Source: Schistocerca nitens
Lineage: Eukaryota; Arthropoda; Insecta; Orthoptera; Acrididae
Length of the DNA: 64,000 bases
NCBI RefSeq assembly: GCF_023898315.1
Contig: NC_064617.1
Coordinates: 618,131,000-618,194,999 of the forward strand
Direction: 5' to 3'
The notes below the pieces were generated by a model. It worked only from the letters and a program-made list of their open reading frames with translations, was not told the DNA's origin and did not search any database. Each line of letters opens with the position of its first letter. The first letter of the stretch is position 1. Shown here in pieces: positions 1 to 10,410 of this stretch. A program made the position numbers and the translations under genes.

Positions 1-1330
1 ATGGTGTGTGTGTGTGAACTCGCTCTCGGCTATTCTGACAACAGACGTGAAGGTTTAGATGTGTCGCATATAGGCCGGCAAGCAATGGAATGCGGCTTTA
101 GCATGTGTGTTTGACCGCACTGAGTTGACGGTGACAGACGACTCGCGTGGCCTGGCTTGGATAGTCATGTTCGGCGTGTAGGTGATATGAATTTCTCAGG
201 TGTTAGGTGTGAATGCGGCTGTCATCAAGTCATGTTTGAAGGGTCGAACAGAGGCCTTTGAGCAAATTGAGAGCTGTCGGACGTGTGACTTAGTGTAGGA
301 CAGGTTGATTGCGCGCGTCTGTTGAGTTATTTCGCTGTGCGTTATTTGGACAGATTACGAGTACTAATCGTGTTTACAGTTATGTGTACTGCATTATTTA
401 GGAGCAGTCTGCATGTCTGCCGACTGTGCAACATGACACCAGGTGTATCAGGACGAGTTGGTTGTTATTTTTTCTACTTGGAGGGTTTGTTAGATCGAAT
501 TGCAGAGGCGAGTAGCTACGAGAGCGCGAGGGGTGTGATTGCAGCATATCTCCGTCTCTCAGTGGTTAACTAAAGATTGGTGCGAGCAATGTTCTCGGCT
601 TAGGTACTGGGGGTGTGCTCTGGCCATGTGCTAGACCGTGTGGATTGAACAACAGTATTAGGGTCATTGTTTAGCTAGAATATTTATAGAGGAGTATGTC
701 CGACGCGAGTATAAAGGTCCAGACAGTGATGTGCGCGGACTCCCGCTCGTGGTGTGTGAGAGAGGCAAAGCAGACGATTTTGAGTCATCACAGGTGACTT
801 AGGTTAGTGGCTTCGTTTGCCACAATTTTCTTGTGTTTGGTAGCGAAACATGAACTGACCATCAGAATTGAAGCTTGGCTTATTTGTATAGACAGAATGT
901 GATATAAGTTAATGTAGGTTAGTACACGTTAGTAAACGGAAGCGAGCATTAGTACATGTTAGCCAACGAACATGGGTCGGTAAAAGGACGTGGTGGTCGG
1001 TAGGGACTTTCACTATCTCATTTCAAGTCCAGGTGGGTGTGGCAATGGCGAAAATTGATCCCAAGTCTAGGTGGACATGGCAGTTTTCCGCATCAGAGAG
1101 GTTAATTAATTGATCTGATTCATTAAATAGTGATGCGGACTTTGTTACATTCACTTGCGGAGGTAGGTACGAGCGATGGCTCATGTGTACGGACGTGTGT
1201 TTTCGCCAAGATCCTGGATTAGATAATCGAAGCATGTGGGCTGAATAATGAGAATCGGGTGATCAGTTACCTTAGTGAGCGCGTTCTTTGTCCGACAGAG
1301 CCACGTGGTCGATCGCGTGTTGTGACGTCA
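1..1330. other. gene-free stretch, nothing recognised
   Basis: Mixed-composition DNA starting with a short GT run. Only short open frames (the longest about 83 codons) occur, with no recognisable domain. Short motifs such as ACGTTAGTA and GGTCGGTA recur around 915-1000, suggesting an old unclassified repeat. No gene is called. Confidence 0.5.
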
Positions 1331-1343
1331 AGGAAGTTTCCAA

Positions 1344-1530
1344 ATGGTTCAAATCGCTCTGAGCACTATGGGACTCAACTGCTGAGGTCATAAGTCCGCT
1401 AGAACTTAGAACTACTTAAACCTAACTAACCTAAGGACAACACACACATCCATGCCCGAGGCAGGATTCGAACCTGCGACCGTAGCGGTCGCGCGGTTCC
1501 AGACTACAGCGCCAGAACCGCTCGGCCACC
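1344..1530 (-). mobile_element. tRNA-derived SINE, locust type
   Basis: On the minus strand this reads from a tRNA-like head (B box GGTTCGAATCC inside a GCAGGTTCGAATCCTGCC hairpin) into a body with CTTAGGTTAGTTAGG and a tail ending in GCTCAGAGC. It is non-autonomous and transcribed by RNA polymerase III; a LINE must supply the reverse transcriptase. It is flanked by a 13-bp target-site duplication (AGGAAGTTTCCAA, 1331-1343 and 1531-1543), which shows that it moved as an RNA copy. The head is slightly 5'-truncated relative to the copy at 6646. Confidence 0.9.
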
Positions 1531-1543
1531 AGGAAGTTTCCAA

Positions 1544-3050
1544 CTCGGTAGAGAAAACATTCAAGTTCGAGCGTGTCGGTTCCTGTCTATCGGTCTTGAA
1601 GTGGAAATTTTATGGGGTGAGAACGTCCTTCGTGATCCATCACACGTGCTGGTGGGGCGGTATGTGGCGTGAGGGTGGTTTGGACAGAGCAAGCGTGTCG
1701 GTTCCTGTCCGTCGGTGCTGAGAATTTGCGAACTTTAGCACTGATACAGCTTTTAGCATGTCACGTGATAGAACTTTCCAAACATCTCGGGCGGTTGTGT
1801 GAGGTAGGTATTGGCAGGTTCGAACCCGTTCAGAAAAATAAATTTGAGGTGGAACGTGTCCTTTGTCCAGCACGTGGTCGACAGGTTCCATCCTGGCCAC
1901 CGTTAAGTGCTCGCGGGTGTGGAAAGATGTTTTCGTAGTCGGAGTCTGAGGTGAGCGCGGCTGACCGTTTGTGGCCGGACCCTGAGGCGCTGCTCGCCGC
2001 CTACATGGCGCGCTGGCCGTGGGGCTGTGTGGGCACCACTGGTCGCTTGACGTCAGCCGGCCAGGGAGCTGCCGATGGAGCAGGCTCAGCCGGCCGCGCG
2101 TCCGTCAGCTGCACTCTGGAGTTTCGCTGTGTGAGCATGGAGAAGTCATTTGGGACACGCCTGCATGACCGTAATGTCTGAAATAAAGAGTCATTTCCAG
2201 GTATTTACAGAAGAATACGTCCGTCTCGTGAATGGAGGGAGTGTTACGTAAGTGGGGCGGCGGCGCAGCGATTGTACAGTTGTTACGCACGTGCGAGAGT
2301 GAGTCAATTAGCGAGTATTCTAGTGCGGACCAAACGTGCTGTTATATAGTCATGGCAGATTCCACTGTCGAGCAAACTTTGCCACCAAAAGTGTAGCACT
2401 GCGTTCTCGATCGCACAAGGACACATGGTGGACCGTGAGCGTCGGCTTCGACAGGGATGAACGTGCCCAGGAAAACAACTTTGGCGCCAAAAGTGTAGCA
2501 GGGAACAGCTGACCGTTGTGTGATTCAGCTTCGATGCATACAATTTTGGCGGGAAACGTGCGGTGGCGACGAATACACGTGGTGAGCGGACAAGGGACTG
2601 CTGTGACGTCAAACTTGGCAAGTTCCAGCGTGTCCATCGAAAACATGTTTACGACGTGGGAGCGATCGCTGGGCTCGCCCCCAGCGCAGGCGGCCTCCTA
2701 ACGTGACAGGCATCGGCAGTGTCTCCCCGCGCTGGCCAGGAGGTGGCGAGGATTTGAACTAATTCAGTTGGAGCGCGGACGTTGTGGTGACTGCACTGCG
2801 ATATCAAAGAGGTGTGTGCTGACTGTGTTGGAGAACAAGTGATGACCGTACTGCTTGAAATAAAGTCTTCAGTCCCTTCCCCCCTGCAAAATCAAAGGAC
2901 GTGACTTACGTTACTATAAGTGCAGTTTATTATCTGACACGATTATGATAGGCTACCTGTGAAAAAAGATAAGTAACGGGGAAAGCTCATACGTGTGATC
3001 AATTGTGGTGTTGGGATTTGAACTTGTGATAAATTTTTGCTATGGATGAT
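1544..3050. other. gene-free stretch with short internal repeats
   Basis: No convincing coding region. The phrase CGTGTCGGTTCCTGTC occurs at about 1574 and 1697, and CCAGCACGTGGTCGACAGG at about 1868 resembles a phrase near 1297, so this is probably a decayed repeat shared with the first 1.3 kb. A GC-rich island-like patch lies at 1960-2110 (many CG dinucleotides), but I see no exon structure there. Confidence 0.4.
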
Positions 3051-3059
3051 ATTAATAAA

Positions 3060-3700
3060 TAGAAGTACAGTTTTCGAGAGAATATCGTTTTGGAATTTGA
3101 ATTTGGCGCAATTTTCTAGTGGAGGTAGGCCTATAATAATAAATAATAGTAATAATAATAAATGATAATAAACGACAATGAATGATAATGAATGTTAATA
3201 AATAATAATAAAGCGAAGTATGGTATTTGCATGCATTATCCTGTTGGAATTTGAATTTGGATGGAATTTTCCAGTGGAGGCAGATCAATAATAATAAATG
3301 ATAATAAATAATAATAAATGATAATGAATGTTAATAAATGATAATCAATAATAATAATAAAGACAAGTATGGTCTTTGCATGCATTATCCTGTTGGAATC
3401 GAACACATGGCAACGACAGCTCAGCAAAGACTGAATGTGCAGGAGAACGGTAATGGTAGTTCAGTGGAGGTAGCACAATTGGCTTTCTTCTCGCCAAAAT
3501 CAACCATCTTTAATGACGTCACGGTGGCGCTCTCTGGTGGCAAGGGTATGAACTAACACAGTTGGATTGCATACACATGTGCATGATATTAATAATAATA
3601 AATAATAACAAATGATAATGAATGTTAATAAATGATAATCAATAATAATAAAGACAGGTACGGTTTTTGCATGCATTATCCTGTTGGAATTCAAACTTCC
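3060..3700. repeat. AATAAT-rich complex tandem repeat
   Basis: Runs of AATAAT/AATGAT alternate with a fixed unit, GCATGCATTATCCTGTTGGA, at about 3228, 3378 and 3668. The result is a degenerate higher-order array with units of roughly 150-290 bp. Minus-strand open frames rich in Ile and Tyr here come only from the AT-rich repeat. Confidence 0.7.
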
Positions 3701-3870
3701 CGACATTTTTTCTTCTGGAGGCTTAGGTTAGTGGACATAGCACAATTGGGCTATTTTCCTGCCAAAATTCAAAATTCCCGCCATTTTTTCTTGAGTTTAG
3801 GTTAGTGGACGTTGCACAATTGGCCTATTAACCCGCCAAAATCCGCCATCTTGGATGACGTCATGCGATG
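3455..3870. repeat. three spaced copies of a GCACAATTGG unit
   Basis: The phrase GCACAATTGG followed by a CGCCAAAATC-like stretch occurs at about 3473, 3738 and 3814. The second and third copies also share TTAGGTTAGTGGAC upstream. Two copies end in an ATGACGTCA motif, the palindromic CRE-type sequence (about 3514 and 3857). This looks like a decayed repeat of unknown class. Confidence 0.5.
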
Positions 3871-4012
3871 TTGTCAAGTCTACATGAAGCCATCTTGAAT
3901 AAATTTGGCAACAATGGAGAGTGGGGTGGCACATACTTAGTCCTACTACTGACATGATGATAGAATATGATAATCTGATACATGATAGACAACACAGATT
4001 TCGTATATTTCT

Positions 4013-4678
4013 TATATAAGCGATATTTTTATATTTTGTTTGCCAGGATGCCAGTACCAGTACACGTTCAACAGAACTCCGGCTGAAAAAGGGTCAAATG
4101 CTGTCCTGGTAACCCGACACGACATGAACAAGGTGACGCATTCGTATACGTCACAATATTCAATCTCGATGTCTGGACGAGTCTTGCCTCTTGTTTTCGT
4201 ATACCTCCAAGAGCCCACAGGTACGTTTGGACCCAGAGTACAGAAGACAGTCGACGAGTACGCCAAGAAGTATACCAACGTTGTTACTACATCCTCCAAA
4301 TCCGGTAAACTAACAACGCTGTTGTTCATGGACTTCTTGTGTAATGCTTTGCAACAATACATACAAAAGAAATAATTTCTCCTTCTGATCGACTCTTGGG
4401 GTGGGCAAACGAACCCGGCGTTATACGATGAGATGTTCCAGGACGATAAAAAGTTACCAACGTGCACTATAAAAGTCATTCCTCCAAAGTGCACTCCTCT
4501 CGTCCAACTGTGTGACGTGTATTTTTACCGGCAGGTAAAAAATTTGATCAAGCGCCTTCAAAATTGTGCTTTTTTAATCGAGCGAAACCGTGACATCAAC
4601 TCCACAGACGATTGTATAAAAATCCAATCCATCGTCCACCACCAATTGTCTTCTCCGATTTTTGCCGAAATGATATGA
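4013..4678 (+). pseudogene. DDE_1 (pogo/Tigger-like) transposase remnant
   Basis: A single forward frame of about 220 codons is interrupted by one TAA at 4373-4375 and ends with TGA at 4676. Readable motifs in order are MSGRVLPLVFVYLQE, FGPRVQKTVDEY, SSKSGKL, LLLIDSWGGQ with a probable catalytic Asp, and IPPKCTPLVQLCDVYFYRQV. The last matches the DDE_1 pattern in which the third acidic residue follows a PP-x-T-x-x-x-Q-x-x-D block. This is the C-terminal catalytic half; no DNA-binding N-terminus is visible upstream. A second, more decayed relative lies on the minus strand near 40.8-41.4 kb. Family name is inferred from motifs. Confidence 0.6.
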
Positions 4679-4958
4679 TACGCGTGATATGCATCAAACC
4701 TGACGAACGATAGAACAATTTTTCAGAATGTCAATCAGATGCGTTTCCCAACACAATTGTTCTTGTAAAAACGCATTGTTTATCAGATGTGCTCGATGGC
4801 GTGCTGTTTTCTGCTTTCCATGTTTCTATGATAACTATCACTCTGGTTCGTGCGATACTGCAGCTACTTCTGGTCACTAATTGTTAATTATGTGCGAGTG
4901 TATACCGAACTTTTCAATAAATTGTATCCACTTGAATATTATTTGTGATATTGTGTTT

Positions 4959-5166
4959 GTCCGCAGCTCGTGGTCGTGCGGTAGCGTTCTCGCTTCCCGC
5001 GCCCGGGTTCCCCGGTTCGATTCCCGGCGGGGTCAGGGATTTTCTCTGCCTCGTGTTGACTGGGTGTTGTGTGATGTCCTAAGGTTAGTTAGGTTTAAGT
5101 AGTTCTAGGGGACTGATGGCCATAGAGGTTAAGTCCCAAAGTGCTCAGAGCCATTTCAACCAATTG
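4959..5166 (+). mobile_element. tRNA-derived SINE, second head type
   Basis: The head has an A box-like TGGTCGTGCGG and a B box GGTTCGATTCC, different from the head of the copies at 1344 and 6646. The body (GATGTCCTAAGGTTAGTTAG) and tail (GTGCTCAGAGCCATTT) are the same. So one SINE body is joined to two different tRNA heads in this genome. A 12-bp target-site duplication, GATATTGTGTTT, flanks it at 4947-4958 and 5167-5178. Confidence 0.88.
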
Positions 5167-5332
5167 GATATTGTGTTTTATTTCAAGTATTATTTTTCCA
5201 CGACAAACGACTTTCTATATGTATAATTGTTGCAACTGATTGCCGGGAATTATATATATATGTCGTGGAAAAATAATACTTGAAATAAAACACAATATCA
5301 AATTGGTTCAAATGGCTCTGAGCACTATGGGA

Positions 5333-5335
<3 letters not shown>
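5131..5335. repeat. inverted repeat with 74-bp arms
   Basis: The left arm 5131-5204 (SINE tail plus the following unique DNA) is repeated inverted at 5262-5335, with a 57-bp spacer. Because the arm crosses the SINE/host boundary, including one target-site duplication, the inverted copy arose after the SINE inserted. The right arm stops where a (TA)n tract begins. Confidence 0.85.
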
Positions 5336-5379
<44 letters not shown>

Positions 5380-5502
5380 GTGTGTGTATACATTTGAATT
5401 ACAAAAACAAATAATAACAAAAAGTTGCATGGCGCGAGATTCGATCCGGCGACCTTCGGATTACGAACCCGAGCGCTTACCGCTACGCCACGACGTGGCG
5501 TG
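5335..5502 (-). mobile_element. tRNA-Thr-like SINE with (TA)n tail
   Basis: On the minus strand a tRNA-like head begins near 5502. It has A box TGGCGTAGCGG, a seven-base anticodon loop TTCGTAA (anticodon CGT, threonine) in a 5-bp stem, and a degenerate B box GGATCGAATCT. An AT-rich tail follows and ends in (TA)n at about 5335-5376. The T-arm is mutated and the tail is long, so this is a retroposon, not a tRNA gene. It abuts the broken 3' end of the neighbouring Tc1 remnant. Confidence 0.65.
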
Positions 5503-6591
5503 GACCCACAAGTCGTTGCAATTACGGTGCAGAAACACTGAGCCACGCTGCCTCTACAGCCGCCATAATTGCGGAAGAGTTGCCAGTGCAGAATTTTGTG
5601 ACGAACTACTTCTCGATTATGTCCAATAAATGTTCGATGGATTCACGTCCGGTGATATTGGTGGCCAAATCATTCGCTCGAACTGTTCAGAATTTTCTTC
5701 ACAACAGTCGCAAGCAATTGTTGACTGGTGACATGTTTGGGAACATGAAGTACATGAATGGCTGTATAACGTCTCCAAGAGGCGGACATAATCATTTCCA
5801 TTTAATGATCGGTTCGGCTGGACCTCAGGACCCAGTCCATTCCATGTAAAAACCGGCCACACATTATGGATCCCCCACCAGCTTGCACAGTGCTTTGTTG
5901 ACTTCTTGGGTCCATGGCTTCTTGAGGCTTGCGCCACACTCGAACCCTGCCATCAGCTCTTAATAGCTGAAATAGGGACTCATCTGCCCACGCGACGGTG
6001 TCCCAGTTGTCTATGGTCCAACAAATAAGGTCGCGAGCACAGGAAAGGCGCTCTAGGCGATGTCGTGCTGTTAGCAAAGGCACTAGCGCTGGTCGTCTGC
6101 TCCCATATCCCATTAACGTCAGATTTCACCACAGTGTCCTAACGGATACGTTCGTCGCATGTCACACTCTGATTTCTGTGGTTATTTCATGCAGTGATAC
6201 TTGTCTGTTAGGACTGACAATTGTGCGCAAACTCCACTGCTCTCGGTCTTTAAGGGAAGGCCATCGGCCACTGCGTTGTCCGTGGTGAAAGATAATGCCT
6301 GAAATTTGGTATTCTCGGCGCACTTGAAACGGTCGATCTCGGAATACTGAATTCGCTAACGACCTCCAAAATGGAATGCCCCATGCATCTAGCTCCAACG
6401 ACCGTTCTGCGTTAGACGCCGATTAATTCCTGTTTTACGATCATAATCATGTTGGAAACCTTTTCACATGAAACACATGAGTACAAATGAGAGGCCTGCC
6501 AATGCACTGCCCTTTTATACCTTGCACGCGCGATACTACCGCCATCTGTATATGTGGATATCGCTATCCCATGACTTTTATAACCTCAGTG
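5503..6591 (-). pseudogene. Tc1-like transposase remnant
   Basis: Minus-strand fragments in three frames read as one Tc1-like transposase. They include WADESLFQLLRADGRVRVWR (first catalytic Asp), QAGGGSIM, FERMIWPP and SPDVNPSNIYW. Compared with the sister copy at 15.2-16.4 kb, about 30 bp carrying the second catalytic Asp are missing. The 5' terminal sequence ends in CCTCAGTG next to TA at 6592-6593, typical of a Tc1 end. The other end is lost where the (TA)n-tailed SINE starts. The remnant is inactive. Confidence 0.85.
6511..6520 (-). promoter_or_regulatory. TATA box of the Tc1 remnant
   Basis: GTATAAAAGG on the minus strand, followed by GCAGTGCATTGGC. The same arrangement is seen at 15181 in the sister copy, so it is the element's own promoter and is conserved between copies. 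Confidence 0.55.
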
Positions 6592-6645
6592 TAAAAGAAA
6601 AGCCAATGCTTTGGTACATATATGGATTTTTTCCTTCTCCGCGAA

Positions 6646-6841
6646 GTTCAAAAATGGCTCTCAGCACTATAGGACTAAACTGCTGAGGTCATCAGTCCCC
6701 TAGAACTTAGAACTACTTAGACCTAACTAACCTAAGGACATCACACACATCCATGCCCGAGGCAGGGTTCGAACCTGCGACCGTAACGGTCGCGCGGTTC
6801 CAGACTGTAGCGCCTAGCACCGCTCGGCCACTCCGGCCGGC
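6646..6841 (-). mobile_element. tRNA-derived SINE, locust type, full length
   Basis: This is the complete minus-strand copy. It begins with a GGCCGG-rich head with A box GTGGCCGAGCGG and B box GGTTCGAACCC and ends with the GCTGAGAGCCATTTTT tail. A 10-bp target-site duplication, TCTCCGCGAA, lies at 6636-6645 and 6842-6851. It serves as the reference for the truncated copies. Confidence 0.92.
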
Positions 6842-6851
6842 TCTCCGCGAA

Positions 6852-8960
6852 CTGAAATTTGAACTCGTCGCAACAAACGGCAAACTAATTTCATAAAAAT
6901 ATTGCCAGGGTCTTTTTTCGTAATTTATCTTGCAATTAACAAATAATTTTCAGTATTAATCTTGAATAACAACAAGTGAAGGTGATCGTCATTTGCAACA
7001 AAGCATATACTCAAGTCAGTTAGTATATTATTCGCTCACTTAACCTCATGAACGGCTACGTCCGAATTTATCCCGATCTGTCTGATCATCTGCACCTGAC
7101 CTCCGTGAGGTCGCTCAGACCTTAGCAGTTACGCATCATACGGTTACATTATTTTGCTGTATAATTTATTTTTTAATTTCACTACATACGCTTGTTACTT
7201 TGCCAAGAGTTTGTTACTTAGTGAGACGAAATTCATTCCGTTGTGTTTATTAAGATATGTGTAGCACGGGACTAAGAGGTCTTACAAATTTCTAAGAGTA
7301 CGCCTGTGGGAGGAACGCTATTTATCAGTTAAATATTTTATTAGGTATCACAGCTTTCTTTTACTAATGTCTAATCACTAAGCACTGTTGAGTTATTTAT
7401 TCTTGCACTTCATCAACGCTTCAACTGTTACAGAAATGGACTGTTGTTGGTTATTTACTAAGATCTTTTATTCTTGCACTTCGTTAACGCTTCAACTGTT
7501 TCAGAAATGGACTGTTAGTTATTTATTAAGATCTTTTTATTTCAGTGCTGGGTAGTGGCTTGTGGTCCACTTCCCAGAGATATTTTGCTGATATTAAGTA
7601 GATAGAGTAAAATTCTTAGTTGAATGTGTCTTATGTGCATGTGAATGCTGAAGTTCATCTTGCCTGCTCCAAATAAAAAATGTTACAGTTACAAGATGTG
7701 TCAAAATCAACAGCTTTCCTGAAGAGATTCCTGTCAGACGCGCGAGCTTGAGTTTTTCCTGCCGAAATTCTGTGGCTGTGTTACCACCCTGTCGTTATGG
7801 GCATCTGCTAAAGTTTAACATTGCGGCTATATGTGCTCATTTTTATCATTTTATCCGCCTGTTTCTTTTAATATTGCGTGATTGAAACGAGGGGTAATTG
7901 TTGCTAAAAGACATTTTCGTCCCAAAGTATATTTCTAATAACATCCACGACTTGCTAACGGAGAGATCAACAACGGCGACAGAGGGCAGAGTAAATAGGG
8001 AAGAAATGATGGTTAACATCCTACCGATGTCAAATATCGGGCAAGGATGGCGGAGGAAAGCGAACGAAAGCAGCTGTTCCCTGTATTTGAGGACCTATCT
8101 TAATATAAAAGAACTTATTTAGAAGGGTATGTAATAGCGGTAATGACTTGAGTGTTCAAGAAACTGCAGAATAGGAGGAAGAGTACATAAAATGTAAAAA
8201 ACTGATACTACATAAAGCTACCCGAACGACGCAAGACGGAATCGAAAGAAAAAGCAATGTAACGCCTTCACAAAAAGAAAGTCGTCAAACTGTACTGTAA
8301 CCACACGTTTGAGATGTCTGACGCAGTAGATTGCCCGGGGGAAACTGAGCGTGCTATTAATGCTGTTGTGATAAGGTTAAGTTTCCAGAAAAGTGAGATA
8401 TATCTCTTCCATCCGCCGAAAGGAAATTTTATTACTGATTGTGCAAGTACATTTGTTCAAGCGCTAGTGGAATTAGATAACGGGAAAGTCACGAGTGGCT
8501 GGCCGACAGCCTGTCTTCTAGAACAAACGTCTTTCTATTGTCACCGTCAGCGCCATGCAAATGAAATAGACTCCACGTGGCAGTTGTTATGCAGAATTTT
8601 ACTACCATATCGTAGTTGTTTCCAGCTGTCAAAACTCCCGCGAACAGAACAAACGTGACGTTGTATGTAAATAAAGGACACTGGCTGTTACACACTGATG
8701 ACAGAGCTATATGGGCATTACATGATGGTAGCATTGTTCGCAAATGTCTGTGTGTGTACACCGCCTCCCTGAGAATCAATATTCATTCCTAGAAATTTTG
8801 TGTTCGTTATTGCAGTTTAGAGAGGTAAAAAGCAATTTTTTTAACACTGTCAGTTCATGACATCAGTTTTGTTCATGTTGAGCGTCATTTTATGCATATT
8901 GTGAACATCCTTGAAGGTTTCATTAGCTTTCTCTGCAAACGGTTAACTTCTTCTCAAAGT
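6852..8960. other. gene-free AT-rich stretch
   Basis: No domain or exon structure recognised. Open frames at 7898-8122 and 8314-8658 have no recognisable motif and no homopolymer or splice context that would support a gene. A short tandem duplication at 7391-7541 is listed separately. Confidence 0.5.
7391..7541. repeat. two-copy tandem duplication, about 75 bp
   Basis: TTCTTGCACTTCATCAACG...CAGAAATGGACTGTT is followed directly by a second copy, TTCTTGCACTTCGTTAACG...CAGAAATGGACTGTT, and both continue into TTATTTA.TAAGATCTTT. A few substitutions separate the copies. Confidence 0.8.
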
Positions 8961-8969
8961 GACAATTGA

Positions 8970-10410
8970 AAAATGACCTAGATACGGTATCTAAATTGTG
9001 CGAAAGTGGCAATAAGGAAAAGTGTGCGGTAATCCACATGAGTGCAAAAAGAAGTCCGTGAAATTCTGATTACACGTTAAATCACGCAAATTTAAAGACT
9101 GTCAGCTAGACTAAGTACTTAGGAATTACAATTATGAACAACTTTAGCAGGAACGGTCACATAGATAATGTTGTGGGGAAGGTGAACCGAAGACTACGTT
9201 TTACTGACACAACACTTAGAAGATGCAAAAGATCTCCTAAACAGACTGTCTGCAATACGTCTGTTCGTCCTCTAGTAGTGTGTTGCTGTGCTGTATGGAA
9301 TCATTACCAGATAGGATTCGTGGATGACATCGAGAAAGGTCAGAAACCGAGAAATTGCTTTGTATTAACCCAAAATAGGGGAGACAGTGTCTTGGTTGTG
9401 ATAAGCCATTTAGTATGGCAATCATTAAAACACAGGTGTTCTCGATGCGCCGATAACTGTTCACAAACTTTAATCACCAACTTTCTTCTATGAATATGAA
9501 CATATTTTGTTGTCGTCAACCTATACAGGCAAAAACGATCATCATAATAAAATAAGAGAAATCAGAGGACGTACAGAAAGATTTAAGTGTTCTTTCTTCC
9601 AACGTGATGGCAGAGACTGTGAAACGTCCCCTTAGAAAAATTAATGAATTACTGTGCTGATAAACCTCTTACATTACTTGATTTTCAAACAGCTGAGCAG
9701 AACTGAACGTACTCAGACATTTCGCTCTTTACCTATTCTGATCAACACTAAACTGACACACAACATTTTTAGCGCAACACAATCTGACTTTCAATAATCC
9801 CTACAAAAGAATGGCCCTGACTAAGATTAACCTATACCTTTCACAAATCACTTACCTCACAAAAATATTCGTTACTCGAACTACTGCAATACAGCGAGCG
9901 CCACTACTGCCAGCTAAATAAAAGATTCAAATTACTGAAGGCACTAACTACAGATAGGCATAGGTAGCAAATGAAAGATTTTGATAGAGAACAATGTATT
10001 TACCTTAATAGTGTTCAGAAGTCATAATATATATAGCAGTTCATGACATACAGTCTTACAAATTTACTGTCTCTGATGACGCATGTCCAGATCATCCGCT
10101 CTCAAAACTCCGCCATTTCTCTTCCCACATCCACCACTGCTGGCGGCTCACCTCCAACTGCGCAACGCTACGCGCTGTTAACAGCCAACTGCCCAACACT
10201 ACAATAGCATATACTCCAACAATGCAAATCAACCACAGCCTTCACACAGCACAGTCAGTGATTTTCATATAGAGCGCTACGTGGCGTTACCAACATAAAA
10301 CCTAAACAGCCTACTTACAATTGGAATGATAAAGAAATAGTGTGAAGATGGTTCGAAGAACCCTCTGCCAGGCACTTAAATGTGAATTGCAGAGTAGTCA
10401 TGTAGATGTG
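8970..10410 (+). pseudogene. non-LTR retrotransposon 3' remnant, split by an LTR
   Basis: The region 9010-9610 is a decayed version of the RT-downstream region seen more clearly at 56.7-57.3 kb. Shared phrases include NGHIDNVVGKVNRRLRF, TLRRCKRS, VCCCAVWN and DDIEK. The 3' end resumes at 10320 with GAACCCTCTGCCAGGCACTT and GCAGAGTAGTCATGTAGATG, the terminal region of this LINE family. The interruption, 9620-10319, is a probable solo LTR. No RT active site is retained. By motif this belongs to the CR1/Jockey-like group, and it is inactive. Confidence 0.75.
9620..10319 (-). mobile_element. probable solo LTR, copy 1
   Basis: A 700-bp unit begins TGAAACGTCCCC and ends CTACTTACA on the plus strand, so both orientations give TG...CA ends. 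Four-base flanks are ACTG and ATTG (3 of 4 match). A second copy at 20740-21311 has the same ends with a perfect 4-bp flank. It contains no open frame and has a CTATATATATTATG TATA-like stretch in the minus orientation. TG...CA termini plus 4-bp duplications fit a solo LTR; a TRIM or other non-autonomous element remains possible. Confidence 0.55.

Noticed and set aside
322-573. Open frame of 83 codons near the left edge
   Set aside because: No domain recognised; the leading residues come from a non-ATG start, and no supporting signal exists.
3052-3706. Hydrophobic Ile/Tyr-rich minus-strand frames
   Set aside because: They are produced by the AATAAT repeat and have no start, splice or domain support.
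5427-5502. Possible tRNA-Thr gene (anticodon CGT)
   Set aside because: The T-arm is mutated, the B box is degenerate and an AT-rich retroposon tail with (TA)n follows. It is a SINE head.
8314-8658. Open frame of 114 codons
   Set aside because: No recognisable motif and no gene context; likely chance in unannotated DNA.
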